A stretch of 64,000 bases of DNA from Polaromonas sp. (lineage in GTDB: Bacteria > Pseudomonadota > Gammaproteobacteria > Burkholderiales > Burkholderiaceae_C). A program made the position numbers and the translations under genes. The notes beneath the pieces were generated by a model. It made no database searches. It was not told where the DNA came from and saw only the letters and a program-made list of their open reading frames with translations. This document shows positions 18,619 to 27,464 of this stretch, one piece after another (positions within the stretch are counted from its first letter, which is position 1; every line of letters begins with the position of its first letter). The stretch is from NCBI RefSeq assembly GCF_012927455.1, contig NZ_JABBPE010000008.1:62001-126000 (forward strand), given 5' to 3'.

Positions 18619-20889
18619 ATGACCGCTCAAAAAACGCATGATCATGACGCACACGATGTGCCTGACCACGGCAAACCTTCCGCGCGTAGCCACGGCGGCG
18701 CGGACTGCTGCGGCGCTGCGGCACCAATGCCGGCACCCATGCCGGCGTCGATCTCCACGGCGATTCCCGGCAAAGCGGTCGCAAGCAGCCGCGACGTGCA
18801 AACGCCAATCCGCATCATGCAGATGGACTGCCCGACTGAAGAAGGGCTGTTGCGCAGCAAGCTGGGCGGCATGGCCGGTGTGGTTAGCATGGAATTCAAC
18901 CTGATGCAGCGCATGTTGACCGTGACACACGACCCGAAAATCATCGCGCCGATTCTGGCCGCCGTGCGCTCGCTCGGTTTCACGCCAGAGCTTGCCAGCG
19001 ACGCTCAAGCGCAGGCCGAGCCCGCATCCGAGCCCGCGAAGCCTTGGTGGCCGCTAGCGCTGGCGGGCGTTGCCGCCGTTGGGTCAGAGGCCGCCAACTG
19101 GGCGGGTTTGCCCGCCTGGGTGGCCGCTTTGCTGGCAGCCGTGGCGGTTCTGTCTTGCGGCCTGACCACTTACAAAAAGGGCTGGATAGCCATCCGCAAC
19201 GGCAACCTCAACATCAATGCGCTGATGAGCATTGCCGTGACCGGCGCATTTGTCCTCGGTCAATGGGCGGAAGGCGCCATGGTGATGGTGCTCTTCACCG
19301 TGGCCGAGCTGATTGAGGCCAAGTCACTTGACCGGGCGCGCAATGCCATCAAAGGCCTGATCCAGCTGGCACCGGAACGCGCCACGGTGTTGCAGAGCGA
19401 CGGCACATGGAGCGATGTCGCTGCCAAGTCAGTGCAGCTCGATGCGCATGTGCGTGTCAAACCCGGTGAGCGCATTGCGCTGGACGGAAAAATCGTCAGC
19501 GGCCGCTCCAGCATCAACCAGGCACCCATCACCGGCGAAAGCCTGCCGGTCGAAAAAACCGAGGGCGACCCGGTGTTCGCCGGAACGATCAACGAGTCCG
19601 GCTCTTTTGAATACGCCGTGACCGCGGTAGCAGGCGACAGCACCCTCGCACGCATCATTCATGCGGTTGAAGCGGCGCAAGGCGCGCGGGCGCCTACCCA
19701 GCGATTCGTCGATCAATTCGCGCGGATCTACACCCCCGTGATCTTTGTCATCGCGCTGGCGATCGCCATTTTTCCGCCACTGCTAATGGGGGGGGACTGG
19801 TTTGAATGGGTCTACAAGGCGCTGGTGTTGCTGGTCATTGCCTGCCCGTGCGCGCTAGTCATCTCGACGCCCGTGACCATCGTCAGCGGCCTGGCCGCGG
19901 CCGCGCGCCAGGGCATTCTGATCAAGGGCGGCGTCTATTTGGAAGCAGGCCGCAAACTGGCCTGGCTGGCCCTCGACAAGACCGGCACCCTCACCCACGG
20001 CAAGCCCGTGCAGACGAACTTCGTTTTGCTCAAGGGCAGCAGCGAGGCCGAGGTTAGAAGCCTGGCGGCGAGTCTGGCCAGCCGCTCGGACCACCCGGTG
20101 TCACGCGCCCTGGCCGACGCGGCCAAACGCGACGCGGTGGCGCTGCGCGACGTCGAGGGCTTTGAAGCACTGCCCGGACGCGGCACCAAAGGCATCATTG
20201 ATGGCAAGCCCTACTACGTAGGCAATCACCGCCTGATTCACGAGCTGGGCAAGTGTTCGGACGAGCTTGAGGCACGTTTGTCAACGCTGGAGCAACAAGG
20301 CAAGACGGTCATTCTTCTGGCTGACGAGCAAGACGTGCTGGGCCTGTTTGCCGTGGCCGACACCGTCAAGGACAGCAGCCGCCAGGCGATTGCCGAACTC
20401 CATGCCCTGGGTATCAAGACCGTCATGCTGACCGGCGACAACGCCCACACGGCCAAGGCGATTGCCCAACAGGTCGGCATTGACGAAGCGCGCGGCGATC
20501 TGCTGCCCGAGGACAAACTCAAAGCGATTGAAAGCAAGATGGGCAAGGCCGGTTCAGTCGGCATGGTCGGCGACGGCATCAACGATGCACCCGCGCTGGC
20601 ACGCGCTGACATCGGTTTTGCGATGGGTGCAGCCGGCACCGGAACAGCGATTGAAACCGCCGATGTGGCCCTGATGGACGACGACCTGCGCAAGCTGCCG
20701 CGCTTTGTGCGCCTGTCTCGCCACACCCACGCGCTGCTGGTGCAAAACATCGCGCTGGCGCTGGGCATCAAGGCCGTCTTCCTGGTTCTGACGCTGATCG
20801 GTACCGGCACCATGTGGATGGCGGTCTTTGCCGATGTGGGGGCTAGCTTGCTGGTGATTGCCAATGGCTTGCGGTTGCTGCGCAAGTAG
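18619..20889 (+). CDS. P1B-type heavy-metal-exporting ATPase (Pb/Cd/Zn)
   Basis: This inner-membrane pump (756 residues) exports soft divalent metals using ATP. In order: a His- and Cys-containing N-terminal tail (DHDAHD, HGGADCC), a metal-binding domain whose usual CxxC is replaced by C71-P-T-E-E75, paired membrane helices, the actuator loop with TGES, the transport motif C409-P-C411, the phosphorylation site D453-KTGTLT, and the GDGIND hinge. CPC with this N-terminal motif fits P1B-2 Zn/Cd/Pb pumps, and CPTEE is a motif I associate with PbrA-like proteins. I chose ATG 18619 with GGAAAG upstream; the TTG at 18583 would overlap the -10 element. Confidence 0.93.
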   Translation: MTAQKTHDHDAHDVPDHGKPSARSHGGADCCGAAAPMPAPMPASISTAIPGKAVASSRDVQTPIRIMQMDCPTEEGLLRSKLGGMAGVVSMEFNLMQRMLTVTHDPKIIAPILAAVRSLGFTPELASDAQAQAEPASEPAKPWWPLALAGVAAVGSEAANWAGLPAWVAALLAAVAVLSCGLTTYKKGWIAIRNGNLNINALMSIAVTGAFVLGQWAEGAMVMVLFTVAELIEAKSLDRARNAIKGLIQLAPERATVLQSDGTWSDVAAKSVQLDAHVRVKPGERIALDGKIVSGRSSINQAPITGESLPVEKTEGDPVFAGTINESGSFEYAVTAVAGDSTLARIIHAVEAAQGARAPTQRFVDQFARIYTPVIFVIALAIAIFPPLLMGGDWFEWVYKALVLLVIACPCALVISTPVTIVSGLAAAARQGILIKGGVYLEAGRKLAWLALDKTGTLTHGKPVQTNFVLLKGSSEAEVRSLAASLASRSDHPVSRALADAAKRDAVALRDVEGFEALPGRGTKGIIDGKPYYVGNHRLIHELGKCSDELEARLSTLEQQGKTVILLADEQDVLGLFAVADTVKDSSRQAIAELHALGIKTVMLTGDNAHTAKAIAQQVGIDEARGDLLPEDKLKAIESKMGKAGSVGMVGDGINDAPALARADIGFAMGAAGTGTAIETADVALMDDDLRKLPRFVRLSRHTHALLVQNIALALGIKAVFLVLTLIGTGTMWMAVFADVGASLLVIANGLRLLRK

Positions 20890-20964
20890 TGGGCATTCGT
20901 TGGCCAGAAGGCTTTTCCAACCATCGGGGTGGCTAGACATTCAAACTTAAATGGAGTGCAGGTA

Positions 20965-21063
20965 ATGCGCATTTTTGATAGCTGTTCGGCCGCCATGGCG
21001 GTGGTACGCAAACAAGAGGTGACTGTGGACGCAAAACCCAGCGTCAAGGACCCCTGCAAATGA
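20965..21063 (+). CDS. Possible 32-aa ORF coupled to lspA
   Basis: ATG 20965 is preceded by GGAG at 8 bases and the stop overlaps the lspA start (ATGA at 21060), so translational coupling is possible. The peptide has two cysteines and no recognisable domain. However, the first third (GATAGCTGTTCGGCCGCC) resembles a decayed copy of the 49-bp repeat, so the frame may be a by-product. Translation of this frame is unproven. Confidence 0.3.
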   Translation: MRIFDSCSAAMAVVRKQEVTVDAKPSVKDPCK

Positions 21064-21581
21064 CGCCGGTGACTTCAACCCGTGCAGCGCGCTGGCGCTG
21101 GCTGACGCTTGCCGCTGTTTTGTGGGCGATCGACCAGGCCATTAAATTGGGCGTGACCCAGACCATGCAGCTGTACGACAGCCTGCCCATCGTGACCGGT
21201 TTCAACTGGGTTTATGTGCTGAATCCGGGCGCCGCCTTTTCGTTTTTGGCCGATGCAGGTGGTTGGCAACGCTACTTCTTCACGGCTATCGCCTTCGCAG
21301 TCAGCGCCGTCCTGGGCGTGTTGCTGTGGCGCGGTGTTGCGTCGAAGTTTGAAGCGCTGGCTTATTCGCTGCTTATCGCCGGCGCATTGGGCAACGCTTG
21401 CGACCGGCTGCGCATCGGCGCTGTGGTGGACTACCTCGATTTGTACTGGCGCAACTGGCACTGGCCAGCCTTTAACTTCGCCGACATCTGCGTCAGCACA
21501 GCGGCCCTGCTGCTGATCATGAGCGCGTTGCGACAAGGCACTTCGAAACCGGCCACTGAAGAGCAACAAGGTGCCAGCTAA
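21060..21581 (+). CDS. lspA: Lipoprotein signal peptidase (signal peptidase II)
   Basis: This 173-residue inner-membrane aspartic protease removes signal peptides from prolipoproteins. Family features are VLNPGAAFSF, GNACDRLRIGAVVDYLD and FNFADI; the two catalytic aspartates are in the latter two. Four membrane helices are expected. The housekeeping lspA usually follows ileS. Here it sits after the metal ATPase gene on the same strand, as pbrC does in lead-resistance operons, so this may be the metal-operon paralogue and not the only lspA of the cell. In that setting signal peptidase is thought to assist extracellular lead sequestration. Confidence 0.93.
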   Translation: MTPVTSTRAARWRWLTLAAVLWAIDQAIKLGVTQTMQLYDSLPIVTGFNWVYVLNPGAAFSFLADAGGWQRYFFTAIAFAVSAVLGVLLWRGVASKFEALAYSLLIAGALGNACDRLRIGAVVDYLDLYWRNWHWPAFNFADICVSTAALLLIMSALRQGTSKPATEEQQGAS

Positions 21582-21649
21582 GGCCATGACCACCAGCCCG
21601 CGCCAGTAGAAAATACGCGAATACGCGAATACCTTTACGAGTCAAATCA

Positions 21650-21698
21650 GGCCCTAGCCCAATAGACATGAGCGTAAACAGCTATGTTAATGATAGCA
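21650..21698 (+). repeat. 49-bp interspersed repeat, intergenic
   Basis: Reads GGCCCTAGCCCAATAGACAT, then GAGCGTAAACAGCTATG and TTAATGATAGCA. It lies between the convergent lspA and murB genes. Confidence 0.88.
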
Positions 21699-21718
21699 AA
21701 AGGAGCTGGGTGAAGGCC

Positions 21719-22783
21719 TCAAACCACCACTGGTTCGGGCTCCAGCCGCAGGCCAAAGCGCTCATAGACGCTGGTCTGGATCGCCTTGGCCAGCGTCATC
21801 ACTTCACCGCCGGTCACCGGATGGCCGGCACCGCCGCGATTGACGAGCACCAGCGCCTGTTTCTCATAGACGCCGGCGTTGCCGATGGACTTGCCGCGCC
21901 AGCCGCAGGCATCGATCAGCCAGCCCGCAGCGAGCTTGACCGAGCCGTCGGCCAGCTGGTAGTGAACAATCTTGGGCTCGCGCTGGATGATGTCGGCGCA
22001 TTGTTCGGGCGAAACGGTCGGGTTCTTGAAGAAGCTGCCGGCATTGCCGATGAGCTTGGGATCGGGCAGCTTGGCCTTGCGGATCTCGCAGATCCACTCA
22101 TAAATTTGTAGCGCATCAGGCACGTCAATACTGGACTGCAGACGCTTTTTCTCGATATCCGCATAGCCCAGCACAGGTTTCCAAGCTTTCGGCAGTGCAA
22201 ACCGCACCTTGGTAATCAGCGCCTTGCCCGCCAGACCGAAACCTGAATGACCGGCTGCGTCGGGTTTGCTCGTGTGTTTGAACACTGAATCGCGGTAGCC
22301 AAACGCACACTGCGCTGCATTGAGCGTGAAGCTCCGGCCGGTCGTCAAGTCCACGGCATCGAGCGAGTCAAAACGGTCTTGCAGCTCTACCCCGTAGGCG
22401 CCTATGTTTTGCACGGGCGACGCACCGACGGTGCCCGGAATCAGCGCCAGGTTTTCCAGGCCGGGGTAGCCGTTTTGCAGGGTCCAGGTAACCAGATCGT
22501 GCCAGTTTTCACCCGCGCCGGCTTCGACAATCCAGGCCTTGGCGTTCTCGCTGACAAGCCGCCTGCCCGTGATCTCGACCTTGAGCACCAAGGCTTTGAC
22601 ATCGCCGGTCAGCACGATGTTGCTGCCCCCGCCGAGGACAAATTTGGCGGCAGCGCGCAGCGCCGGGTTTTGCAGCACGGCGGCAATATCGGCCTGGCTG
22701 CCCACCCGCACCAAGGTGAGCGCCTTGGCGACGATGCCAAAGGTGTTGGAGGTCTGGAGGGGAACGTTTTTCTCGACTAACAT
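21719..22783 (-). CDS. murB: UDP-N-acetylenolpyruvoylglucosamine reductase
   Basis: This FAD enzyme makes UDP-MurNAc with NADPH in cell-wall synthesis. The FAD-binding domain shows LGGGSNIVL (about residues 50-58) and [17 protein letters not shown] (about 115-131). The C-terminal domain contains [10 protein letters not shown] with the catalytic serine region. Length (354) and the extended middle match the type I (E. coli-like) group. It is divergent from yajQ with a 52-base gap that should hold both promoters. Confidence 0.96.
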   Translation of the reverse strand: MLVEKNVPLQTSNTFGIVAKALTLVRVGSQADIAAVLQNPALRAAAKFVLGGGSNIVLTGDVKALVLKVEITGRRLVSENAKAWIVEAGAGENWHDLVTWTLQNGYPGLENLALIPGTVGASPVQNIGAYGVELQDRFDSLDAVDLTTGRSFTLNAAQCAFGYRDSVFKHTSKPDAAGHSGFGLAGKALITKVRFALPKAWKPVLGYADIEKKRLQSSIDVPDALQIYEWICEIRKAKLPDPKLIGNAGSFFKNPTVSPEQCADIIQREPKIVHYQLADGSVKLAAGWLIDACGWRGKSIGNAGVYEKQALVLVNRGGAGHPVTGGEVMTLAKAIQTSVYERFGLRLEPEPVVV

Positions 22784-22835
22784 GAAGGGATTGTCTCACC
22801 CCGTCAACCAATTACTCCTAGCAAAGACCTGCACC

Positions 22836-23321
22836 ATGCCCTCCTTTGATACTGTTCTTGAAACCGATCTGGTCAAGGTCAAAAACGCCGTTGAAAACAC
22901 CTCCAAGGAAATCGGAACCCGATTTGACTTCAAGGGCACGCCGGCTGCGATTGAACTGAAAGACAAGGAAATCTCGCTGATTGGTAACAGCGACTTCCAG
23001 ATCGATCAGATGAGCGACATCTTGCGCAGCAAACTGACCAAGGCCGGCGTTGACATTCGCTTTCTGGACGTCGGCAAGATCGAAAAAATAGGCGGCGATA
23101 AGGTCAAGCAGGTGTCCAAGGTGCGCGACGGCATCGAAGCCGAACAGGCCAAAAAAATCCAGCAGCTCATCAAGGGCAGCAAGATCAAGGTGCAAGCCTC
23201 GATTCAGGAGGGTAAGGTCCGCATCACAGGCGCCAAGCGCGACGACCTGCAAGCTGCGCAGGCCTTGATCCGCGCCGAAATCAGCGATTTTCCGCTGAGT
23301 TTTGACAACCAGCGGGATTGA
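22836..23321 (+). CDS. yajQ: YajQ-family nucleotide-binding protein
   Basis: The 161-residue protein has two ferredoxin-like domains and begins [19 protein letters not shown], with TRFDFKG near residue 28 and the end [11 protein letters not shown], all characteristic of the family. Members bind nucleotides; in Xanthomonas and Pseudomonas a homologue was reported as a cyclic di-GMP effector. The frame is open upstream to 22539, but that part is antisense to murB. A pair of GC-rich repeats follows directly. Confidence 0.94.
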   Translation: MPSFDTVLETDLVKVKNAVENTSKEIGTRFDFKGTPAAIELKDKEISLIGNSDFQIDQMSDILRSKLTKAGVDIRFLDVGKIEKIGGDKVKQVSKVRDGIEAEQAKKIQQLIKGSKIKVQASIQEGKVRITGAKRDDLQAAQALIRAEISDFPLSFDNQRD

Positions 23322-23327
23322 ATGAGG

Positions 23328-23504
23328 CCCCCACGCTTGTCGCTTCGCGTACAGCGCTGCCCCCCAAGGGAGTGCTGCGCCTGCGGCCCGGCTAAGCCGG
23401 TTCCGCGGTATGAATAAGCCCCCACGCTTGTCGCTTCGCGTACTGCGCTGCCCCCCAAGGGGGCGCTGCGCCTGCGGCCCGGCAAAGCCGGTTCCGCCGC
23501 CCCT
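23328..23504 (+). repeat. Tandem pair of GC-rich interspersed repeats
   Basis: Two copies, about 23328-23407 and 23419-23504, share CCCCCACGCTTGTCGCTTCG, then GCGCTGCCCCCCAAGGG and CTGCGCCTGCGGCCCGGC, ending AAGCCGGTTCCGC. CCCCCCAAGGGGG and GGCCCGGCAAAGCCGG can form hairpins. The second copy lies inside the predicted reading frame of the next gene. Confidence 0.9.
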
Positions 23505-24168
23505 GCTGGCATTGAATTGCCTTGGCCTTTTCACCTCCCTCTTGCTGGCGGTGCTGGCATGGCTTCCGGCTGGCGCGCAGGCAGAAAGTGTCGCGCTGGC
23601 CGGCATGCTGGGCAGCAAGGCGCTGCTGATCGTTGACGGCAGTGCGCCGAAAACCGTGGCGGCTGGCGAGACCCATCAGGGCGTCAAGGTCATTTCCACC
23701 TCGGGCGATCAGGCCGTCATTGAACAGGCGGGCAAACGCCATACGCTGCGGATTGGCGACGCCCCGGTCAGCGTCAGCGGCAGCAGTGGCGGCGCACGCG
23801 GAACGCGTATCGTGCTGACCGAAAGCGGCGGTGGCCATTTCATGACGGCCGGGCAGATCAACGGCCGCGCCGTGCAGTTCATGGTCGATACCGGAGCGAC
23901 CAGCATTGCCATGAGCACGCTGGACGCCGAGCGCGCCGGCATCAACTACAAAAACGGCCAGCCGGTGCGCATGTCAACTGCCAACGGCGACGCCACCGGC
24001 TTTCGCATCCGGCTCAATTCGGTGCGGGTGGGCGATGTCGAGGTGTTTGACGTGGATGCCGTGGTGACACCCCAGCCCATGCCTTTTTTGCTGCTGGGCA
24101 ACAGTTTTTTAACGCGCTTTCAGATGAAGCGTGAGAACAACCTAATGACGCTGGACAAACGTTATTAA
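23410..24168 (+). CDS. Retropepsin-like aspartic protease, exported
   Basis: The 252-residue product is a clan AA aspartic protease of the TIGR02281 type. The single active-site motif FMVDTGATSIAMS (about residues 157-169) implies an active homodimer, and LLGNSFLTRFQM is the conserved C-terminal flap-side segment. A signal sequence (about 36-57, hydrophobic, ending AGAQA) places it in the periplasm. The only ATG (23410) lies between two GC-rich repeats, and residues 1-31 are encoded by the second repeat (RCPPRGRCACGP). TTG at 23512 would start exactly at the signal peptide and is a credible alternative. Confidence 0.85.
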   Translation: MNKPPRLSLRVLRCPPRGRCACGPAKPVPPPLLALNCLGLFTSLLLAVLAWLPAGAQAESVALAGMLGSKALLIVDGSAPKTVAAGETHQGVKVISTSGDQAVIEQAGKRHTLRIGDAPVSVSGSSGGARGTRIVLTESGGGHFMTAGQINGRAVQFMVDTGATSIAMSTLDAERAGINYKNGQPVRMSTANGDATGFRIRLNSVRVGDVEVFDVDAVVTPQPMPFLLLGNSFLTRFQMKRENNLMTLDKRY

Positions 24169-24182
24169 AACCCCCGAGGGCG

Positions 24183-24842
24183 TTATTTCCCCGCTTTTTT
24201 CGGCTGTTTACCCAGCGGCTTGGCGGCCCCCAGCTTCGACTCGGTTCCCTTTAGCAGCTTACTGATGTTTTCGCGGTGGCGGTACAACAGCAGCGCGCTG
24301 ATGGCAAACAGCACCATCAAAATGCCTTTATCGACATACCAGGCGGCCCGGTCACCGAACAGGTAATACAGCGGCGCAAACACGGCAGCGGCCAACGATG
24401 CCAGCGATGAGTAGCGCGAAAAATACGCCACGATCAGCCAGGTCGCCAGCGTTGCGAGCCCCAGCACCCAGCTGATGCCAAGCAAGACGCCGGCCGCCGT
24501 GGCGACACCCTTGCCGCCCTTGAAATGGAAAAACACCGGGTACAAATGCCCCAGGAAAGCCGCCAGGCCGACCAGCGCCACCGTGCCGTCGCCCAGACCG
24601 TAGGCGCTGCCATACCACTTGACCAGCACCACCAGCAGCCAGCCTTTCAGGCAATCGAGCAGCAACGTCGCCACCGCCGCCCCCTTGTTGCCCGAGCGCA
24701 GTACGTTGGTGGCGCCGGGATTTTTACTGCCGAAGCTGCGCGGGTCTTTCAGGCCCACGACCTTGCTGACAATGACCGCAAATGACAGCGAGCCGACCAG
24801 GTAGGCCAGCAGCGTCGCGCCGATTGAGTAGGTGTAGTTCAT
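24183..24842 (-). CDS. plsY: Glycerol-3-phosphate acyltransferase PlsY
   Basis: This integral membrane enzyme makes lysophosphatidic acid from acyl-phosphate and glycerol 3-phosphate, the first step of phospholipid synthesis. Conserved motifs are [12 protein letters not shown] (about residues 37-48), [10 protein letters not shown] (about 107-116) and the five to seven hydrophobic helices. Length is 219, with a Lys-rich tail. It is 25 bases downstream of ybaK on the same strand and convergent with the protease gene. Confidence 0.95.
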   Translation of the reverse strand: MNYTYSIGATLLAYLVGSLSFAVIVSKVVGLKDPRSFGSKNPGATNVLRSGNKGAAVATLLLDCLKGWLLVVLVKWYGSAYGLGDGTVALVGLAAFLGHLYPVFFHFKGGKGVATAAGVLLGISWVLGLATLATWLIVAYFSRYSSLASLAAAVFAPLYYLFGDRAAWYVDKGILMVLFAISALLLYRHRENISKLLKGTESKLGAAKPLGKQPKKAGK

Positions 24843-24867
24843 GGCTCACTCCCGTTATCTTCTGTTG

Positions 24868-25371
24868 TTATTCGATCAAAGCGCATTGCACCGATTTTGC
24901 ACCCAGCAGCGTGACGCAGACCTGCGGATCAATGCCGACCAGAAAGCCGCGCCGCCCGCCGTTAATAGCGATTTTGGGCAAGCCCAAGATGCTTTCCTCG
25001 ATGTACACCGGCATGGCCTTGCGCGTGCCGAAGGGCGAGGTGCCGCCGACCAGGTAACCACTGTGGCGATTCGCCACTTCGGGCTTGCAGGGTTCCACCG
25101 ATTTGGCGCCGATCTGGCGCGCCAGGTTTTTGGTCGACACCTTGCGGTTGCCGTGCATCAGCACCAGCAAGGGTTTGGCATCCTGGTCCTGCATGACCAG
25201 TGTCTTGACTACCGAGAAAGGGTCTAGCCCCAGCACGGCGGCACTGTGCTGCGCGCCGCCATGCTCCAGGTACTCATAAGGATGCTCGGTAAAGGCCACC
25301 TTATTGGCCCTGAGCAGCTGCGTGGCCGGGGTCTCGCCGACGTGGCCTTGTTTGTGGTCTTTTTTAGCCAT
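24868..25371 (-). CDS. ybaK: Cys-tRNA(Pro)/Cys-tRNA(Cys) deacylase YbaK
   Basis: The 167-residue trans-editing enzyme hydrolyses Cys-tRNA(Pro) made by mistake. The INS-domain pattern is clear: AAVLGLDPFSVVKTLV, the catalytic lysine in LVLMHGNRKVSTKNLA, and the conserved GYLVGGTSPFGTRK. It lies upstream of plsY on the same strand. The call is firm at family level. Confidence 0.93.
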   Translation of the reverse strand: MAKKDHKQGHVGETPATQLLRANKVAFTEHPYEYLEHGGAQHSAAVLGLDPFSVVKTLVMQDQDAKPLLVLMHGNRKVSTKNLARQIGAKSVEPCKPEVANRHSGYLVGGTSPFGTRKAMPVYIEESILGLPKIAINGGRRGFLVGIDPQVCVTLLGAKSVQCALIE

Positions 25372-25443
25372 GGTCCACCGTTTTATCCTGCACTGGAAAC
25401 ACGCGCGTCAAAGTTCAAAGTCACCCCGGACGACTGGCACTTT

Positions 25444-26508
25444 TTACTGCGCAGGGTCCCTGGCCTCCCAGCGAATCTTGTCAATCTCGGCCAGCACCTC
25501 GGCTGACAAGGCGATGCCCAAAGCATCCAGATCTTCGTCGAGCTGCGCCACCGAGGTCACGCCGATGATGGTGCTGGCCACCTGCCATTTGGTGCTGCAA
25601 AAAGCCAGCGCCAGCTGCGTGGGCGTCAGGCCATGGTCGCGCGCCAGGGCGTTGTAGCGGCGTGCTGCGGCCAGCGCCTCGGGGCGACCCCAGCGCTGCT
25701 TGCGCACCGATTCAAACTTGCCGATGCGCGCATCTCGCGGCGCAGCCGGGCCTTCGGTGCCGGACTGGTCGTATTTTCCGGTCAGCAGACCAAAACCCAG
25801 CGGTGAATAGGCCAGCAGCGCGACTCCCAGGCGGTGCAGGGTTTCGTCCAAGCCATTTTCGACGCTGCGGTTGATCAGGCAGTAGGGGTTTTGCACCGTG
25901 GCGACGCGCGGCAGGCCGTATTGCTCGGCCAGCCGCACAAACTCATGAACGCCATACGGGGTTTCGTTGGACAGGCCAATCGCGCGCACCTTGCCCGCTT
26001 TGACCAGAGCCGCCATCGCTTCAAGCTGCTGGTGGATGGATGACACCGCTAGGTCCTTGGTCGGATCGAAATACACCTCGCCAAACGCCGGCACATGACG
26101 CACCGGCCAGTGGATCTGGTAGAGGTCGATCACATCGGTCTGCAGGCGCTTCAGGCTGTCGTTGCAGGCGACTGCAATGTCAGCCGCGGTGAGATCAGCG
26201 CTGCCTTGGCGAATCCACGGCATGCCGCGCGCCGGCCCGGCTACTTTGGTGGCCAGCACCAGCTGGCGGCGCGCCGAGGGGGTTTTGGTGAACCAGTTGC
26301 CCAGGATACTTTCGGTGGCTCCAAAGGTTTCAGCCCGCGCCGGCACCGAATACATTTCCGCCGTGTCCAAAAAATTGACACCGCGTTCCAGCGAGCGGTC
26401 CAGGATGGCATGCGCCGCGGTCTCATTGACCTGTTCGCCAAACGTCATGGTGCCCAGGCAAATCGGGGTGACATGCAGATCGCTGGAGCCGAGTTGAACT
26501 TTATTCAT
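25444..26508 (-). CDS. Aldo/keto reductase (Tas-like)
   Basis: This 354-residue NADPH-dependent reductase has an eight-stranded barrel. The catalytic tetrad is visible: Asp and Tyr in DTAEMY (about 48-53), Lys in LATKVAG and His in QIHWP. The long loop with ATESILGNW and the C-terminal IIGVTSVAQLDEDLDAL fit the Tas subgroup. The natural substrate is unknown. It is a single gene convergent with ybaK and divergent from the OmpA-type lipoprotein. The gap 26509-26743 holds no feature I can support beyond presumed promoters. Confidence 0.9.
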   Translation of the reverse strand: MNKVQLGSSDLHVTPICLGTMTFGEQVNETAAHAILDRSLERGVNFLDTAEMYSVPARAETFGATESILGNWFTKTPSARRQLVLATKVAGPARGMPWIRQGSADLTAADIAVACNDSLKRLQTDVIDLYQIHWPVRHVPAFGEVYFDPTKDLAVSSIHQQLEAMAALVKAGKVRAIGLSNETPYGVHEFVRLAEQYGLPRVATVQNPYCLINRSVENGLDETLHRLGVALLAYSPLGFGLLTGKYDQSGTEGPAAPRDARIGKFESVRKQRWGRPEALAAARRYNALARDHGLTPTQLALAFCSTKWQVASTIIGVTSVAQLDEDLDALGIALSAEVLAEIDKIRWEARDPAQ

Positions 26509-26743
26509 AAAAAATCAGCTTTAAAAATAAAAGGTTGTGCGCCATCGGTGCAATGCCCGCCGCTGCGCGGGCAACCCGTAACAAAAATGACAACGCGCCA
26601 GTTTATAGGCTTGCAAGCCTGTGCGCTGGATCCAATTTGCGCGCTTGTCTTACAACTGCTAACGGGTTGGTCAACTAGCATATGACCAGAGGCGTTTAAG
26701 ACGCTCCCACGTGACATTCAACTTTTCCCCGAGGACTCATTCC

Positions 26744-27409
26744 ATGAAAAAATTAGCCATCACAACGCTGACCTGTGCGGCACTGGCCATCGCCAGCCTG
26801 ACCGGCTGCGCCAACATGAACGAAACCCAGCAGGGCACGGCCAAGGGCGCAGGCATTGGTGCGGTCGCCGGCGCGCTATTGGGCGCGGCCACGGGCGGCT
26901 CCAGAGGCGCGGCTCAGGGTGCTGCGCTGGGCGGTGCCGTCGGTGCCGGCGGCGGCTACCTCTGGTCCAAGAAAATGCAGGACCAGAAAGTCGCGATGGA
27001 AAGAGCCACCGCAGGCACCGGCGTGGCAGTCAGCCAGACGGCCGACAACCGCCTGAAGCTGGACATCCCCAGCGATGTGTCGTTTGACGTGGGTCGTTCG
27101 GCCATCAAGTCCAACTTTGCACCGGTGCTGACCCATTTTGCGACCAGCCTGAACCAGAACCCTGTGACGACGGTCACTATCATTGGCCACACCGACAACA
27201 CCGGTTCCGACGCCATCAACAACCCGCTGTCGGTAGACCGTGCCAATGCTGCCCGCGACTACCTGGTCAGCCGCGGCGTTGCCCGCAACCGCATCCTCAC
27301 CGACGGCCGCGGTGCACGCGAGCCGGTGGCTGACAACAGCAGCACGCAAGGCCGGGACCAGAACCGCCGCGTCGAGATTTACGTTGCCGAGCAGATCGCC
27401 GCACGCTAA
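26744..27409 (+). CDS. OmpA-family lipoprotein with glycine zipper (YiaD-like)
   Basis: The 221-residue precursor begins MKKLAITTLT and has the lipobox LTGC at about residues 18-21, so it is a lipoprotein likely sent to the outer membrane. A glycine-rich zipper (about 34-72, GAGIGAVAGALLGAATGG) is followed by an OmpA C-terminal domain (about 110-218) with the peptidoglycan-binding motif GHTDNTGSDAINNPLSVDRA and the end NRRVEIYV. It probably tethers the outer membrane to the wall. ATG 26744 is chosen over upstream in-frame codons because the signal peptide begins there. A symmetrical terminator follows. Confidence 0.93.
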   Translation: MKKLAITTLTCAALAIASLTGCANMNETQQGTAKGAGIGAVAGALLGAATGGSRGAAQGAALGGAVGAGGGYLWSKKMQDQKVAMERATAGTGVAVSQTADNRLKLDIPSDVSFDVGRSAIKSNFAPVLTHFATSLNQNPVTTVTIIGHTDNTGSDAINNPLSVDRANAARDYLVSRGVARNRILTDGRGAREPVADNSSTQGRDQNRRVEIYVAEQIAAR

Positions 27410-27420
27410 ACCGGCGCCGC

Positions 27421-27458
27421 ATCATGAAAAAAGCACCTTCGGGTGCTTTTTTCATGAT
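27421..27458. terminator. Bidirectional intrinsic terminator
   Basis: Perfect 17-bp arms around a TTCG tetraloop (27438-27441), with A6 on one side and T6 on the other, separate the convergent lipoprotein and acyl-CoA synthetase genes. Confidence 0.93.
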
Positions 27459-27464
27459 CAGAAC

